From positions 4,741,501-4,805,500 of the forward strand of contig NZ_CP108423.1 of the NCBI RefSeq assembly GCF_035917235.1: 64,000 nt of DNA. Direction: 5' to 3'. This DNA is from Streptomyces sp. NBC_01294 (GTDB lineage Bacteria; Actinomycetota; Actinomycetes; Streptomycetales; Streptomycetaceae). Shown here in pieces: positions 43,186 through 51,541 of this stretch; position 1 is the first letter of the stretch, and each line of letters opens with the position of its first letter. A program made the position numbers and the translations under genes. The notes under the pieces were generated by a model. It was not told the origin of the DNA. It saw nothing but the letters and a program-made list of their open reading frames with translations, and ran no database searches.

Positions 43186-44346
43186 GTGGATGTCCACGGG
43201 ACGGTGGCGGAGGGCTTCGAGCCCGTCCGGGACGCGTTCGTGCGCAATTTCGAGGTGCTCGGGGACCGCGGTGCGGCCGTGGCCGTGTACCGCGACGGAC
43301 GGAAGGTCGTCGACCTGTGGGGCGGCACCAGGGACGCCCACGGCACCGACCCCTGGACCGAGGACACCGCGCAGATCGTCCGCTCCGCGACCAAGGGCGT
43401 GGCCGCCGCCGTGCCGCTGCTGCTCCACCAGCGCGGACAGCTCGACCTGGACGCGCCGGTCGGCTCGTACTGGCCCGAGTTCAAGGCGGGCGGCAAGGAG
43501 AAGACCCTGGTCCGCGACCTGCTCGCGCACCGCGCGGGCCTCCCGGCGCTGGACCGGGGGCTGAGCGCCGCCGAAGCCGCCGACGGGGTGTCCGGAGCGC
43601 ACGCGGTCGCCGCGCAGCAGCCCTTCTGGGAGCCGGGCACCGGGCACGGCTACCACGCGCAGACCTACAGCTGGCTGCTGTCCGAGCTGGTGCTGCGGGC
43701 GACCGGCCGCACGCTGGGCTCCCTCCTGGCGGAGGAGATAGCCGAGCCGCTGGGGGTGGACTTCTGGATCGGCCTGCCGGAGGCGGAGGCCCACCGGGTG
43801 GGCCGGGTGGCCCCGGTCGAACCGCCGGAGGGCGCGGGCATGCTCAGGACCCGGCCGCGGCGCAACGTCTCCGAGGCCTACGCCGACCCGGACTCCCTCA
43901 CCCGCCGCGCCTTCGCCGCCATCGACCCGCTGCCCGACGAGAACGACCCCGCGTACCGGGCCGCCGAGCTGCCGGCCTCGAACGGCATCGGCACGGCCCG
44001 CGCCCTGGCCCGCTTCTACGGGGCCACGATCGGCGTGGTGGAGGACGGCGCACGGATCTTCACGCCGGCGACCACCGCCCTGGCTGCGCGGGAGTTCTCG
44101 GCCGGGCCCGACCGGGTGCTGGTGGTCAACACCCGCTTCGGCCCGGGCTACATGCTGCACGGGCCCGCCTCGCCGCTGCTCTCGCCCGCGTCCTTCGGGC
44201 ACCCCGGGCGCGGCGGGTCCCTGGCCTTCGCGGATCCGGAGGCGGGAATCGGCTTCGGCTACGTCACCAACGCGCTCGCCAAGTCGGTCACGGCCGACCC
44301 GCGGGCCCAGTCGTTGATCCGGGCCGTTCGCGCCGCGCCGGCCTAG
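43186..44346 (+). CDS. Serine hydrolase of the beta-lactamase/esterase (class C, EstB-like) family
   Basis: A 386-residue protein. The catalytic SxxK is SATK (IVRSATKGVAAAV), the Tyr motif is HGYHAQTYSWL, and a C-terminal HPGRGGSLAFADPE replaces the KTG position, as in class C-like esterases. No signal peptide is evident, so it may be a cytoplasmic esterase or carboxypeptidase relative. GTG at 43186 has GGGGAG upstream; an earlier GTG at 43171 and a start before the hexamer repeats are less likely. Confidence 0.82.
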   Translation: MDVHGTVAEGFEPVRDAFVRNFEVLGDRGAAVAVYRDGRKVVDLWGGTRDAHGTDPWTEDTAQIVRSATKGVAAAVPLLLHQRGQLDLDAPVGSYWPEFKAGGKEKTLVRDLLAHRAGLPALDRGLSAAEAADGVSGAHAVAAQQPFWEPGTGHGYHAQTYSWLLSELVLRATGRTLGSLLAEEIAEPLGVDFWIGLPEAEAHRVGRVAPVEPPEGAGMLRTRPRRNVSEAYADPDSLTRRAFAAIDPLPDENDPAYRAAELPASNGIGTARALARFYGATIGVVEDGARIFTPATTALAAREFSAGPDRVLVVNTRFGPGYMLHGPASPLLSPASFGHPGRGGSLAFADPEAGIGFGYVTNALAKSVTADPRAQSLIRAVRAAPA

Positions 44347-44370
44347 CCGGGCCGGGCCGTGGCGTGCCGG

Positions 44371-44485
44371 TGCGGCGCCGTTGCCGGGGGCGCTGCCCCC
44401 GGGCCCCTGCGCCTCAAACGCCGGCGGGGCTGAAAGATCGGGGCTCCGCCCCGGACCCCGCGCCTCAAACGCCGGCGGGGCTGGA
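44371..44485. repeat. GC-rich dispersed repeat, copy C
   Basis: The same unit as copy A (TGCGGCGCCGTTGCCGGGGG with the hairpin GGGGGC-GCT-GCCCCC), followed by two copies of CGCCTCAAACGCCGGCGGGG separated by a GGGGCTCCGCCCCGG hairpin. It lies between the convergent hydrolase and penicillin-binding protein genes and could act as a terminator. Confidence 0.85.
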
Positions 44486-44555
44486 GTGTGCGGCGAGGCT
44501 GGATGGGGCGGCGGGGCTGGGTGGTAGGGCTGGGCTGGGTCGTGGGGCTGGGTGG

Positions 44556-46187
44556 TCAGCCCGCGTTCAGGACCGTGGCGACGATCGGGCCCGCCGCGTC
44601 GCCGCCGTGGCCGCCGGCCTCGACCATCGCCGCGGCGGCCACGTCACCGCTGAAGCCGGTGAACCAGCTGTCGGGGCTGCCCGCGCCGTCGACCTCAGCG
44701 GAGCCGGTCTTCGCGCCCTTGTCCGAGCCGCGGACCGAGGACATCGCCTCCTTGGCGGTGCCGGCGGTCGCCGTCAGCTTCATCATCGAGACCAGCTGCT
44801 GGTGCACCGCGGGCTTCATCCGGCGCTGCGCCGTCGCGATCGTCCGGCCGTCGAGCTCCGGCGAGACCAGCAGCGGCTGGCGGAACACGCCCGTGCGGGC
44901 GGTCGCGGTGATGGACGCGACGTTCAGCGGGTTCATCGTGATCTGGCCCTGCCCGATGTACGCGGCGGCCGCGGCCGCGCCCGTCGCCGGCGGGACCTTG
45001 CCGTCGGTGGACTGGATGCCCGTCTTCCAGTCCAGGTCGATGCCGAAGACCTCCTTGGCCTCCTGCGGCAGCGCGGAGTCGTCGCCGACGGGCTTGATCT
45101 GCTTGATGAAGGCGGTGTTGCAGGACCGGGCGAACGAGGTCGCGAAAGGGGTGCCGGGCGGCAGGTCGAAGTTCTTCAGGTTGTGGAACTTGCGGTCCCA
45201 GGTCACCTCCTTCGGGCACTCCGCCGGCTTGTCGGCCGCCACCAGGCCGCGGTCCATCAGCATCGCGGCCGTCACGATCTTCATCGTGGAGCCGGGCGCC
45301 CGGTTGCCCCTCATCGCCGCGTTGAAGCCGTCCTTGCGGTGGTTGGCGACGGCCAGGATGTGCCCGTTGCTGGGCTGGACGGCGACCACCGAGGCCTCCG
45401 GGAACTTGGCGACCGCCTGCTCGGCCGCCGCCTGCACCTTCGCGTCCAGGTACGTCTTCAGCGTGCTCGGCTCGCCCTCGACCAGGGTCAGCAGGGTCCG
45501 CTTGGGCGCTTCCTTGGCGGCCGGCTCGATCCACAGCTCGGCGCCGGGTTTGCCGCCCGCCTTGCCGCCGTAGGTCTGGCGCAGCTCGTCGAGGATCTGG
45601 CGCAGGGAGGGGTACTTCTCCGCGGTCAGCTCCTCGCCGTTGCGGTCCACGGCCTTGACCGGCGGGTTGGCCGGGGCGCCCGCGCGCAGCGTCTCGTCCT
45701 TCTGGAGCTGCGGGTGGAGCACCGAGGGCTGCCAGTCGACCAGCGGCTTCCCGCTGGTCACGCCACGCACCACGGTGAGCTGGGAGTCGTAGGACAGCGG
45801 CTTGGTGGTGCCCTCGTAGGTGATCTCCGCCTCGACCTTGAAGGGCACGGTGGCGCCGTTCGGCGTGCCGGGGGTGATCACGGCCTTGGACACGGACGCC
45901 TTGGTCTCGAAGTCCCCCACCGCGGCCTGCGCGGCCGCGGCGTTGTTCGTCAGGTCGGCGGCCTTGCGCTCGTCCCCGGCCGCCCACGCAGCCAGGAAGG
46001 CCTTGGCGGTCGCGGCGGTCTCCTTCGCGCCGACCGGCCCGCTGCCCTTCCCGGCCTGGACGGAGGTGTCGCCGTCCTTCCCATCGCCGTCGGTATCCCC
46101 GACCAGGGCGTACACCCCGTACCCGGCGCCGCCGAGCAGTGCGAGAAACACCCCGCCGACGACGGCACCCTTCGCTGCCCCGTTCAC
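44556..46187 (-). CDS. Class B-like penicillin-binding protein (NTF2-like domain plus transpeptidase)
   Basis: A 543-residue membrane-anchored protein: one N-terminal helix (AVVGGVFLALLGGAGYGVYAL), an MecA/NTF2-like N-terminal domain (residues ~55-145), a PBP dimerisation region, and a transpeptidase with GSTMKI (SxxK), SCN (SxN) and AKTGSAEV (KTG). It cross-links peptidoglycan; low affinity for beta-lactams is seen in some relatives. ATG at 46187. A 26-bp palindrome lies about 24 bp upstream. Confidence 0.9.
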   Translation of the reverse strand: MNGAAKGAVVGGVFLALLGGAGYGVYALVGDTDGDGKDGDTSVQAGKGSGPVGAKETAATAKAFLAAWAAGDERKAADLTNNAAAAQAAVGDFETKASVSKAVITPGTPNGATVPFKVEAEITYEGTTKPLSYDSQLTVVRGVTSGKPLVDWQPSVLHPQLQKDETLRAGAPANPPVKAVDRNGEELTAEKYPSLRQILDELRQTYGGKAGGKPGAELWIEPAAKEAPKRTLLTLVEGEPSTLKTYLDAKVQAAAEQAVAKFPEASVVAVQPSNGHILAVANHRKDGFNAAMRGNRAPGSTMKIVTAAMLMDRGLVAADKPAECPKEVTWDRKFHNLKNFDLPPGTPFATSFARSCNTAFIKQIKPVGDDSALPQEAKEVFGIDLDWKTGIQSTDGKVPPATGAAAAAAYIGQGQITMNPLNVASITATARTGVFRQPLLVSPELDGRTIATAQRRMKPAVHQQLVSMMKLTATAGTAKEAMSSVRGSDKGAKTGSAEVDGAGSPDSWFTGFSGDVAAAAMVEAGGHGGDAAGPIVATVLNAG

Positions 46188-46210
46188 TGCGTCCCCTCCC
46201 CAGGAGCCCC

Positions 46211-46236
46211 AGTTCTCTGAACATGTTCAAAGAACT
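46211..46236. promoter_or_regulatory. 26-bp near-perfect palindrome centred on GAACATGTTC
   Basis: From AGTTCT at 46211-46216 to AGAACT at 46231-46236 around a perfect TGAACATGTTCA core, 24 of 26 positions match the complement. It sits in the 140-bp divergent gap between the PBP and the GGCT-like gene. A second inverted repeat, GTTCCGG/CCGGAAC, is at 46269-46296. The spacing does not match LexA boxes; the regulator is unknown. Confidence 0.55.
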
Positions 46237-46327
46237 CTTCATGTGGACCCTACGTGGCGGAGCGGATCGTTCCGGCCGTTGTTACCGGACCGGAACATCG
46301 CGCCCGCGAAGATCGTTGAATGGATTG

Positions 46328-47023
46328 ATGACCACGACGAGGCTCCCGGCAGTGGAAGCGCTCGGCAGCCGCGGACCGCTGCCCGAGCGGATCTGGTACA
46401 CCTCCTACGGCTCGAACATGCACCGGGGCCGGCTGGCCTGCTACCTCGCCGGAGGCACCCCGGCGTACCTGGCCGGAGGCACCCCCGCGGGCGCCGCCCG
46501 CGGCTATCCCGGCTGCCGCGACCCCCGCGCGCCGACCCGCTCGGTGCCCGTCGAACTGCCCGGCCGCCTGTACTTCGCCACGGAGTCCGTCGTGTGGACG
46601 GGCGGCCGCGCCTTCTACGACCCGTCGGCGCCGGGCCGCCTGCGCGCGCGGGCCCACCTGGTGACCGTCCAGCAGTTCTCCGACATCGCCGCCCAGGAGA
46701 TGCACCGGGAGCCCGGGGCGGACGTCGACCTCACCCAGGTCCTGCGCACGGGACGCGACGAGCTGGGACCGGGCCGGTACGAGACCCTGATCTGCTCCGG
46801 CGCCCTGGACGGCATCCCGGTGCTGACCTTCACCGCTCCCTGGGACATGCACGCGGTGGACTGGGTCAGCCCGGCAGCCGCCTACGTGACGCACCTGGCG
46901 GCGGGCCTGCTGGAGTCCGGCGCCTGGCACGCACGGTCCATCGCCGACTACCTCGCCCGGTGCCCCGGCGCGGCCGGCCACTGGAGCCCCGACGAGATCA
47001 CGGCCCTCCTGCCACCCCCCTGA
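46328..47023 (+). CDS. Gamma-glutamylcyclotransferase-like (AIG2/GGCT fold) protein
   Basis: A 231-residue protein. IWYTSYGSNMHRGRL is the YGSNL-type N-terminal signature of the GGCT/AIG2-like fold, which binds gamma-glutamyl or related compounds. A local duplication, YLAGGTPA-YLAGGTPAG, lies at residues ~40-57. Later YFATESVVWTGGRAFYDP and ISPA-like elements support the family. No general-acid glutamate was confidently placed, so activity is uncertain. ATG at 46328 has a weak ribosome site. Confidence 0.65.
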   Translation: MTTTRLPAVEALGSRGPLPERIWYTSYGSNMHRGRLACYLAGGTPAYLAGGTPAGAARGYPGCRDPRAPTRSVPVELPGRLYFATESVVWTGGRAFYDPSAPGRLRARAHLVTVQQFSDIAAQEMHREPGADVDLTQVLRTGRDELGPGRYETLICSGALDGIPVLTFTAPWDMHAVDWVSPAAAYVTHLAAGLLESGAWHARSIADYLARCPGAAGHWSPDEITALLPPP

Positions 47024-47074
47024 CACCGGCCCGACCACGACCACGACGGGGACCCGCACCACACCACGCCACAC

Positions 47075-47112
47075 ACGACGGGCCCGGCACCATCAGGTGC
47101 CGGGCCCGTCGT
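47075..47112. terminator. Strong intrinsic terminator between convergent genes
   Basis: A perfect 17-bp stem: ACGACGGGCCCGGCACC (47075-47091) pairs with GGTGCCGGGCCCGTCGT (47096-47112) around an ATCA loop and is followed by TTT. It serves both the GGCT-like gene and the mannosyltransferase gene. Confidence 0.9.
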
Positions 47113-47120
47113 TTTCGCTG

Positions 47121-48890
47121 CTAGACCCAGGTGTCCAGCCACATGCGGCCGCGCCAGGAGTCCATCGGGAGGGTCTGGCCGGTGAAGATGGGCCAGAAGT
47201 AGATGAAGTTCCAGACGATCAGCAGGACCAGCACGCCCGACCCGATCGCGCCCAGTGCCCGCCGGCGTTCGGACGAGCCCGCCGGGCCCAGCAGGGCGCC
47301 GATCATCATCGCCACCGCCAGGCACAGGTACGGGACGAAGACCACCGCGTAGAAGTAGAAGATCGTCCGCTCCTGGTAGTTGAACCAGGGCAGCAGACCC
47401 GCGGCCACCGCGCACGCGATCGCGCCCGCCCGCCAGTCGCGGCGGAAGAACCACCGCCACAGCACGTACAGCAGCGCGAAGCAGCCCGCCCACCACAGCA
47501 GCGGGGTGCCCAGTGCCAGCACCTCGCGGGCGCACTTGCCCGCCGCCGTCGCCGGGCAGCCGTCGGTGCCGGGCTCGGGGGACTCGTAGAAGTAGGAGAC
47601 GGGCCGGCCCAGGACCAGCCAGCTCCACGGGTTGGACTCGTAGGTGTGCCCCGAGGTCAGCCCCACGTGGAACTTGTAGACCTCGGTCTCGTAGTGCCAC
47701 AGGCTGCGCAGCCACTCCGGCAGGAACGACAGCGAGCTGCCCTGGTCGTACTTGGCGGCCCAGTCGCGCAGATAGCCGCCCTTGCCGTTGTCCGGGCTGA
47801 AGATCCAGCCCGACCACGAGGCCACGTACGTGACGATCGCGACCGGGACCGTCGACACGAAGGCGGGCAGCGCGTCGCGGCGCAGCATCGCCGCGTACGG
47901 GGCGCCCGCGCCCGCGGTGCGGCGTGCGGCCGCGTCCCACAGCACCGTGAGGATGCCGAAGAAGGCCAGGATGACGAAACCGTTCCACTTCGTGCCCGCG
48001 GCGAGTCCCAGGCAGACTCCGGCCAGGATCCGGTACGGACGCCATCCCAGCCGCAGCGTCTCGGCGATCGTCATGTCGGGCCGGGTCCGGCCCTCGGGAT
48101 CCACCGGCAGCGCGTCCGCGAGTCTGGCCCGGACCTTGTCCCGGTCGATGAGCAGCGCCCCGAACGCGGCGAGCACGAAGAACATCAGCACCAGGTCCAG
48201 CAGCGCGGTGCGGCTCATCACCAGGTGCAGGCCGTCCACCGCGAGCAGCGCGCCCGCCAGGCAGCCCAGGAACGTCGAGCGGAAGAGGCGGCGCCCGATC
48301 CGGCACAGCATCAGCACCGACAGGGTGCCGAGCACGGCGGTCATGAACCGCCAGCCGAAGGGGGTGAAGCCGAACATCCACTCGCCGAGCCCGATCACCC
48401 ATTTGCCGACGGGCGGGTGCACGACGTAGCCCGGGTCGAGCGGGAGCGCGACCCCGTCCGGGTTGGCGAGGATCGACTTGTCGATGTCCTTGGGCCAGCT
48501 CGCCTCGTAGCCCTGGCGGATCGTGGCCCAGGCGTCCTTGGCGTAGTACGTCTCGTCGAATATCACCGCCTTCGGGCTGCCCAGGTGCGCGAACCGCAGC
48601 ACCCCGGCGACCAGCGCCACCAGCAGCGGCCCCGCCCACGCGAGGATGCGCTGCCAGGTCCCCCACACCTGCGGCGGGAGCCCGAAGGTCATCCACAGCT
48701 GCCGGGACGGCTTGGCGTACGGGGGCACCAGGCGGCTGCGGACGTCCGCGCGCGGCGACGCGCCGGCGGCCGGCGCGTAGCCGAATCCGCGCAGGCGGCG
48801 CAGCCAGGTGGGCGGCTCATCTTCGCGTCCCGCCGATGAGGCGGGAGGGGCCCCCGCGGGGCTGGGCGGCGGCGTCGCGGTACTGGTCAC
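47121..48890 (-). CDS. Dolichyl/polyprenyl-phosphate-mannose protein mannosyltransferase (PMT)
   Basis: A 589-residue, multi-pass GT-39 enzyme. AVIFDETYYAKDAWATIRQGYE carries the conserved DE catalytic motif of the first loop, and YVVHPPVGKWVIGLGEWMFG and YFWPIFTGQTL are family hallmarks. PMTs O-mannosylate secreted proteins from a lipid-linked mannose donor; Streptomyces uses this on, for example, the PstS and phage-receptor pathways. GTG at 48890 follows a TACGAT -10 element by six bases with no ribosome site, suggesting a leaderless transcript. Divergent from rsmI. Confidence 0.93.
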   Translation of the reverse strand: MTSTATPPPSPAGAPPASSAGREDEPPTWLRRLRGFGYAPAAGASPRADVRSRLVPPYAKPSRQLWMTFGLPPQVWGTWQRILAWAGPLLVALVAGVLRFAHLGSPKAVIFDETYYAKDAWATIRQGYEASWPKDIDKSILANPDGVALPLDPGYVVHPPVGKWVIGLGEWMFGFTPFGWRFMTAVLGTLSVLMLCRIGRRLFRSTFLGCLAGALLAVDGLHLVMSRTALLDLVLMFFVLAAFGALLIDRDKVRARLADALPVDPEGRTRPDMTIAETLRLGWRPYRILAGVCLGLAAGTKWNGFVILAFFGILTVLWDAAARRTAGAGAPYAAMLRRDALPAFVSTVPVAIVTYVASWSGWIFSPDNGKGGYLRDWAAKYDQGSSLSFLPEWLRSLWHYETEVYKFHVGLTSGHTYESNPWSWLVLGRPVSYFYESPEPGTDGCPATAAGKCAREVLALGTPLLWWAGCFALLYVLWRWFFRRDWRAGAIACAVAAGLLPWFNYQERTIFYFYAVVFVPYLCLAVAMMIGALLGPAGSSERRRALGAIGSGVLVLLIVWNFIYFWPIFTGQTLPMDSWRGRMWLDTWV

Positions 48891-48968
48891 CGGCACATCG
48901 TAGGGAAGAGATCTGTGTGCGCCCCAGTGGCGGGGGGCGTCGGGGCGCGGGACTGAGAGGATGGGCGG

Positions 48969-49865
48969 GTGACAACTGACCAGCCCCGCGGTACCGAGCC
49001 CACCTCGACGACCGGCGTTCTCGTCCTCGCCGGCACCCCCATCGGCGATCTCGCGGACGCCCCGCCGCGCCTCGCGGCGGAGCTGGAGCGGGCCGACGTG
49101 GTCGCCGCCGAGGACACCCGGCGGCTGCGCCGGCTGACCCAGGGGCTCGGCGTGCACACCACCGGGCGCGTCCTGTCGTACTTCGAGGGCAACGAGTCGG
49201 CGCGCACCCCGGAGCTGGTCGAGGCCCTGGCCGGCGGGGCGCGCGTGCTGCTGGTGACCGACGCCGGCATGCCCTCGGTCTCCGACCCCGGCTACCGGCT
49301 GGTGGCCGCCGCCGTGGAGAAGGACATCAAGGTCACCGCCGTTCCGGGGCCGTCCGCGGTGCTCACCGCGCTCGCCCTGTCCGGACTGCCCGTGGACCGG
49401 TTCTGCTTCGAGGGGTTCCTGCCGCGCAAGGCGGGCGAGCGCCTCGGCCGGCTGCGCGAGGTCGAGGGCGAGCGGCGCACCCTCGTCTACTTCGAGGCCC
49501 CGCACCGGCTCGACGACACCCTGGCCGCGATGGCCGAGGTCTTCGGCGCCGAGCGCCGCGCCGCGGTCTGCCGCGAACTGACGAAGACCTACGAGGAGGT
49601 CAAGCGCGGCGGGCTCGGCGAGCTCGCGGCCTGGGCCGCCGAGGGCGTGCGCGGCGAGATCACCGTCGTCGTGGAGGGCGCCCCCGCGGCCGGGCCCGGC
49701 GACGTGGACGACGAGGAGCTGGTGCGCCGGGTGCGGGTGCGCGAGGAGGCGGGGGAGCGGCGCAAGGAAGCCATCGCGGCGGTCGCGGCCGAGGCCGGGG
49801 TACCCAAGCGCGAGGTGTTCGACGCCGTCGTCGCGGCAAAGAATGCGGCACAAAAGGTGCTGTAA
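48969..49865 (+). CDS. rsmI: 16S rRNA (cytidine-1402 2'-O)-methyltransferase RsmI
   Basis: A 298-residue SAM-dependent tetrapyrrole-methylase-fold enzyme. VLVLAGTPIGDLADAPPRL, VVAAEDTRRLRRL, LVTDAGMPSVSDPGYRLV and AVPGPSAVLTALALSGLP are diagnostic. It methylates C1402 of 16S rRNA near the P site. The GTG at 48969 lies close to a GAGGAT -10-like element and may be leaderless. It is divergent from the mannosyltransferase. Confidence 0.95.
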   Translation: MTTDQPRGTEPTSTTGVLVLAGTPIGDLADAPPRLAAELERADVVAAEDTRRLRRLTQGLGVHTTGRVLSYFEGNESARTPELVEALAGGARVLLVTDAGMPSVSDPGYRLVAAAVEKDIKVTAVPGPSAVLTALALSGLPVDRFCFEGFLPRKAGERLGRLREVEGERRTLVYFEAPHRLDDTLAAMAEVFGAERRAAVCRELTKTYEEVKRGGLGELAAWAAEGVRGEITVVVEGAPAAGPGDVDDEELVRRVRVREEAGERRKEAIAAVAAEAGVPKREVFDAVVAAKNAAQKVL

Positions 49866-49987
49866 GTCGGTAAAGAGCTAACCTGAAAGGCAAAGCTCAG
49901 ACCGCGCACCGGGCGCTTTCGGCATGGAGTCGCCCAAAGACCGTCCAACAGTAGACAGGGCCTGATGCGCTCCCGCCTTGAGAGGCG

Positions 49988-50011
49988 TCCACTGGCAATG
50001 GCACCAGTGGA
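49988..50011 (+). other. Small stem-loop in the leader of the zinc-ribbon gene
   Basis: TCCACTGG-N8-CCAGTGGA forms an 8-bp perfect stem about 15 bases before the start codon and just before the AGAGGA ribosome site. It may affect translation or be incidental. Confidence 0.35.
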
Positions 50012-50026
50012 ACAAGAGGAGCTGGC

Positions 50027-50539
50027 ATGAGTGAGATCGCAGACACCCCGGCACCCGCGCCCGTCGCAGCACCCGCCCCTGTCCCCGCCCCCGCCCCGGT
50101 CCCGGCGACGGGTGTGCAGGTCGTGCACGAGGCGTACTCCTTCGCCTGCATGAGGTGCGGGTACGGCTGGGAGCAGGGTTACCAGATCGAGCACCACGTG
50201 GGAGCCGGGGGCGAGCCCTTCATCATCTACACGATCAAGGGCGAACGGGTCCCGTCCCCGCTGTCCAACCCGACCTGCCTGAACTGCGGCGGCCACGTGG
50301 TGCGGATCATGCGGGAGGGGCAGGTCTCCTCCGTGCTCGGCATGATCGACCACCTCTACCACCACCGCATCGCCCCCGGGATCGCAGGGCCCGTGCCGGC
50401 GGGCGCCAGCCTCCCCCGGACCCCGAAGCCCCGCAGGTCGCCCGCGGCGCACGACGCCCCCGGACCCGTCTCGATCGAAGAGGCCGAACGCGGCCGGGGC
50501 CTGCTCTCCCGGCTGATGGGGTTCTTCCGCCGGTCATAA
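50027..50539 (+). CDS. Putative zinc-ribbon protein, function unknown
   Basis: A 170-residue protein. After an Ala/Pro-rich N-terminal stretch it carries CMRC (near residue 43) and CLNC (near residue 85) motifs framing a small beta domain, a likely zinc ribbon, then a basic tail ending LLSRLMGFFRRS. No enzymatic motif was seen. AGAGGA precedes ATG 50027. It lies between rsmI and tatD and is 10 bp before tatD. Confidence 0.6.
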   Translation: MSEIADTPAPAPVAAPAPVPAPAPVPATGVQVVHEAYSFACMRCGYGWEQGYQIEHHVGAGGEPFIIYTIKGERVPSPLSNPTCLNCGGHVVRIMREGQVSSVLGMIDHLYHHRIAPGIAGPVPAGASLPRTPKPRRSPAAHDAPGPVSIEEAERGRGLLSRLMGFFRRS

Positions 50540-50549
50540 GATCGGCCGT

Positions 50550-51425
50550 ATGAGCACCGCTTCGAAGGACGCACCGCCGCCGCTGCCCGAGCCCCTCCGG
50601 GTGGCGGTGGCGGACTCGCACACCCACCTGGACATGCAGGCGGGCACCGTCGAGGAGGGCCTGGCGAAGGCCGCCTCGGTCGGTGTGACCACCGTCGTCC
50701 AGGTGGGCTGCGACGTGAAGGGCTCCCGGTGGGCCGCCGAGACGGCCGCCGCGTATGCGAACGTCCACGCGGCCGTCGCCCTTCACCCGAACGAAGCCCC
50801 CCGGATCGTCCACGGCGATCCGGACAGTTGGTCGCGGCAGGGGGCCCGGTCCGGCGGCGGTGAGGCTGCCCTGGACGACGCGCTGGCCGAGATCGAGGCG
50901 CTGGCCGCCCTCGACCACGTCAAGGCGGTCGGCGAGACCGGGCTCGACTACTTCCGTACCGGGCCGGAGGGGATGGCCGCGCAGGAGCGGTCCTTCCGCG
51001 CGCACATCGAGATCGCCAAGCGGCAGGGCAAGGCCCTCGTCATCCACGACCGCGACGCCCACGCGGACGTGCTGCGCGTGCTGCGCGAGGAGGGCGCCCC
51101 CGAGCGGACCGTCTTCCACTGCTACTCCGGCGACGCCGACATGGCCCGGGAGTGCGCCGCCGCCGGGTACTACATGTCCTTCGCCGGAACCGTCACCTTC
51201 AAGAACGCGGCGCCGCTGCGCGAGGCGCTGGCCGTCGCCCCGCTGGAGCTGGTGCTCGTCGAGACGGACGCGCCGTACCTGACCCCGGCGCCGTACCGCG
51301 GACGGCCCAACGCGCCGTACCTCATTCCGCTGACGGTCCGGGCGATGGCCGCGGTCCGCGGGATCGACGAGGACGCGATGGCCACCGCGCTGGCCGCCAA
51401 CACGGCCCGCGCCTTCGCCTACTGA
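50550..51425 (+). CDS. tatD: TatD-family metal-dependent hydrolase (DNase)
   Basis: A 291-residue TIM-barrel hydrolase. ADSHTHLDM gives the HxH metal motif, VGETGLDYFR the second metal site, VIHDRDA a metal His, VFHCYSGD another and ETDAPYLTP the final Asp. TatD proteins are 3'-5' DNases implicated in DNA repair or quality control. ATG at 50550. It is co-directional with the RpfB gene 116 bp downstream. Confidence 0.93.
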   Translation: MSTASKDAPPPLPEPLRVAVADSHTHLDMQAGTVEEGLAKAASVGVTTVVQVGCDVKGSRWAAETAAAYANVHAAVALHPNEAPRIVHGDPDSWSRQGARSGGGEAALDDALAEIEALAALDHVKAVGETGLDYFRTGPEGMAAQERSFRAHIEIAKRQGKALVIHDRDAHADVLRVLREEGAPERTVFHCYSGDADMARECAAAGYYMSFAGTVTFKNAAPLREALAVAPLELVLVETDAPYLTPAPYRGRPNAPYLIPLTVRAMAAVRGIDEDAMATALAANTARAFAY

Positions 51426-51464
51426 TCCTCCCCCCGCTCCGACACGCTGGGTAGTCGTCCGGCT

Positions 51465-51493
51465 TTGGTGCGTGACGACTCCTCCGCTAGGGT
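51465..51493 (+). promoter_or_regulatory. sigma-70-like promoter of the rpfB gene
   Basis: TTGGTG (51465-51470), a 17-bp spacer and TAGGGT (51488-51493), about 50 bp upstream of the GTG start. No c-di-AMP (ydaO) riboswitch-like leader, known before some Streptomyces rpf genes, fits in this short gap. Confidence 0.5.
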
Positions 51494-51541
51494 GCCGTGC
51501 CCCGAACCAGAGGGTGCCGGATCACCAGTGGAGCGAGCGTC

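Noticed and set aside
46211..46236. LexA (SOS) box
   Set aside because: The GAAC and GTTC arms are separated by two bases rather than the four of the actinobacterial LexA box.
51426..51541. c-di-AMP (ydaO) riboswitch before the rpfB gene
   Set aside because: The gap is 116 bp and contains a normal promoter; there is no room for the riboswitch.
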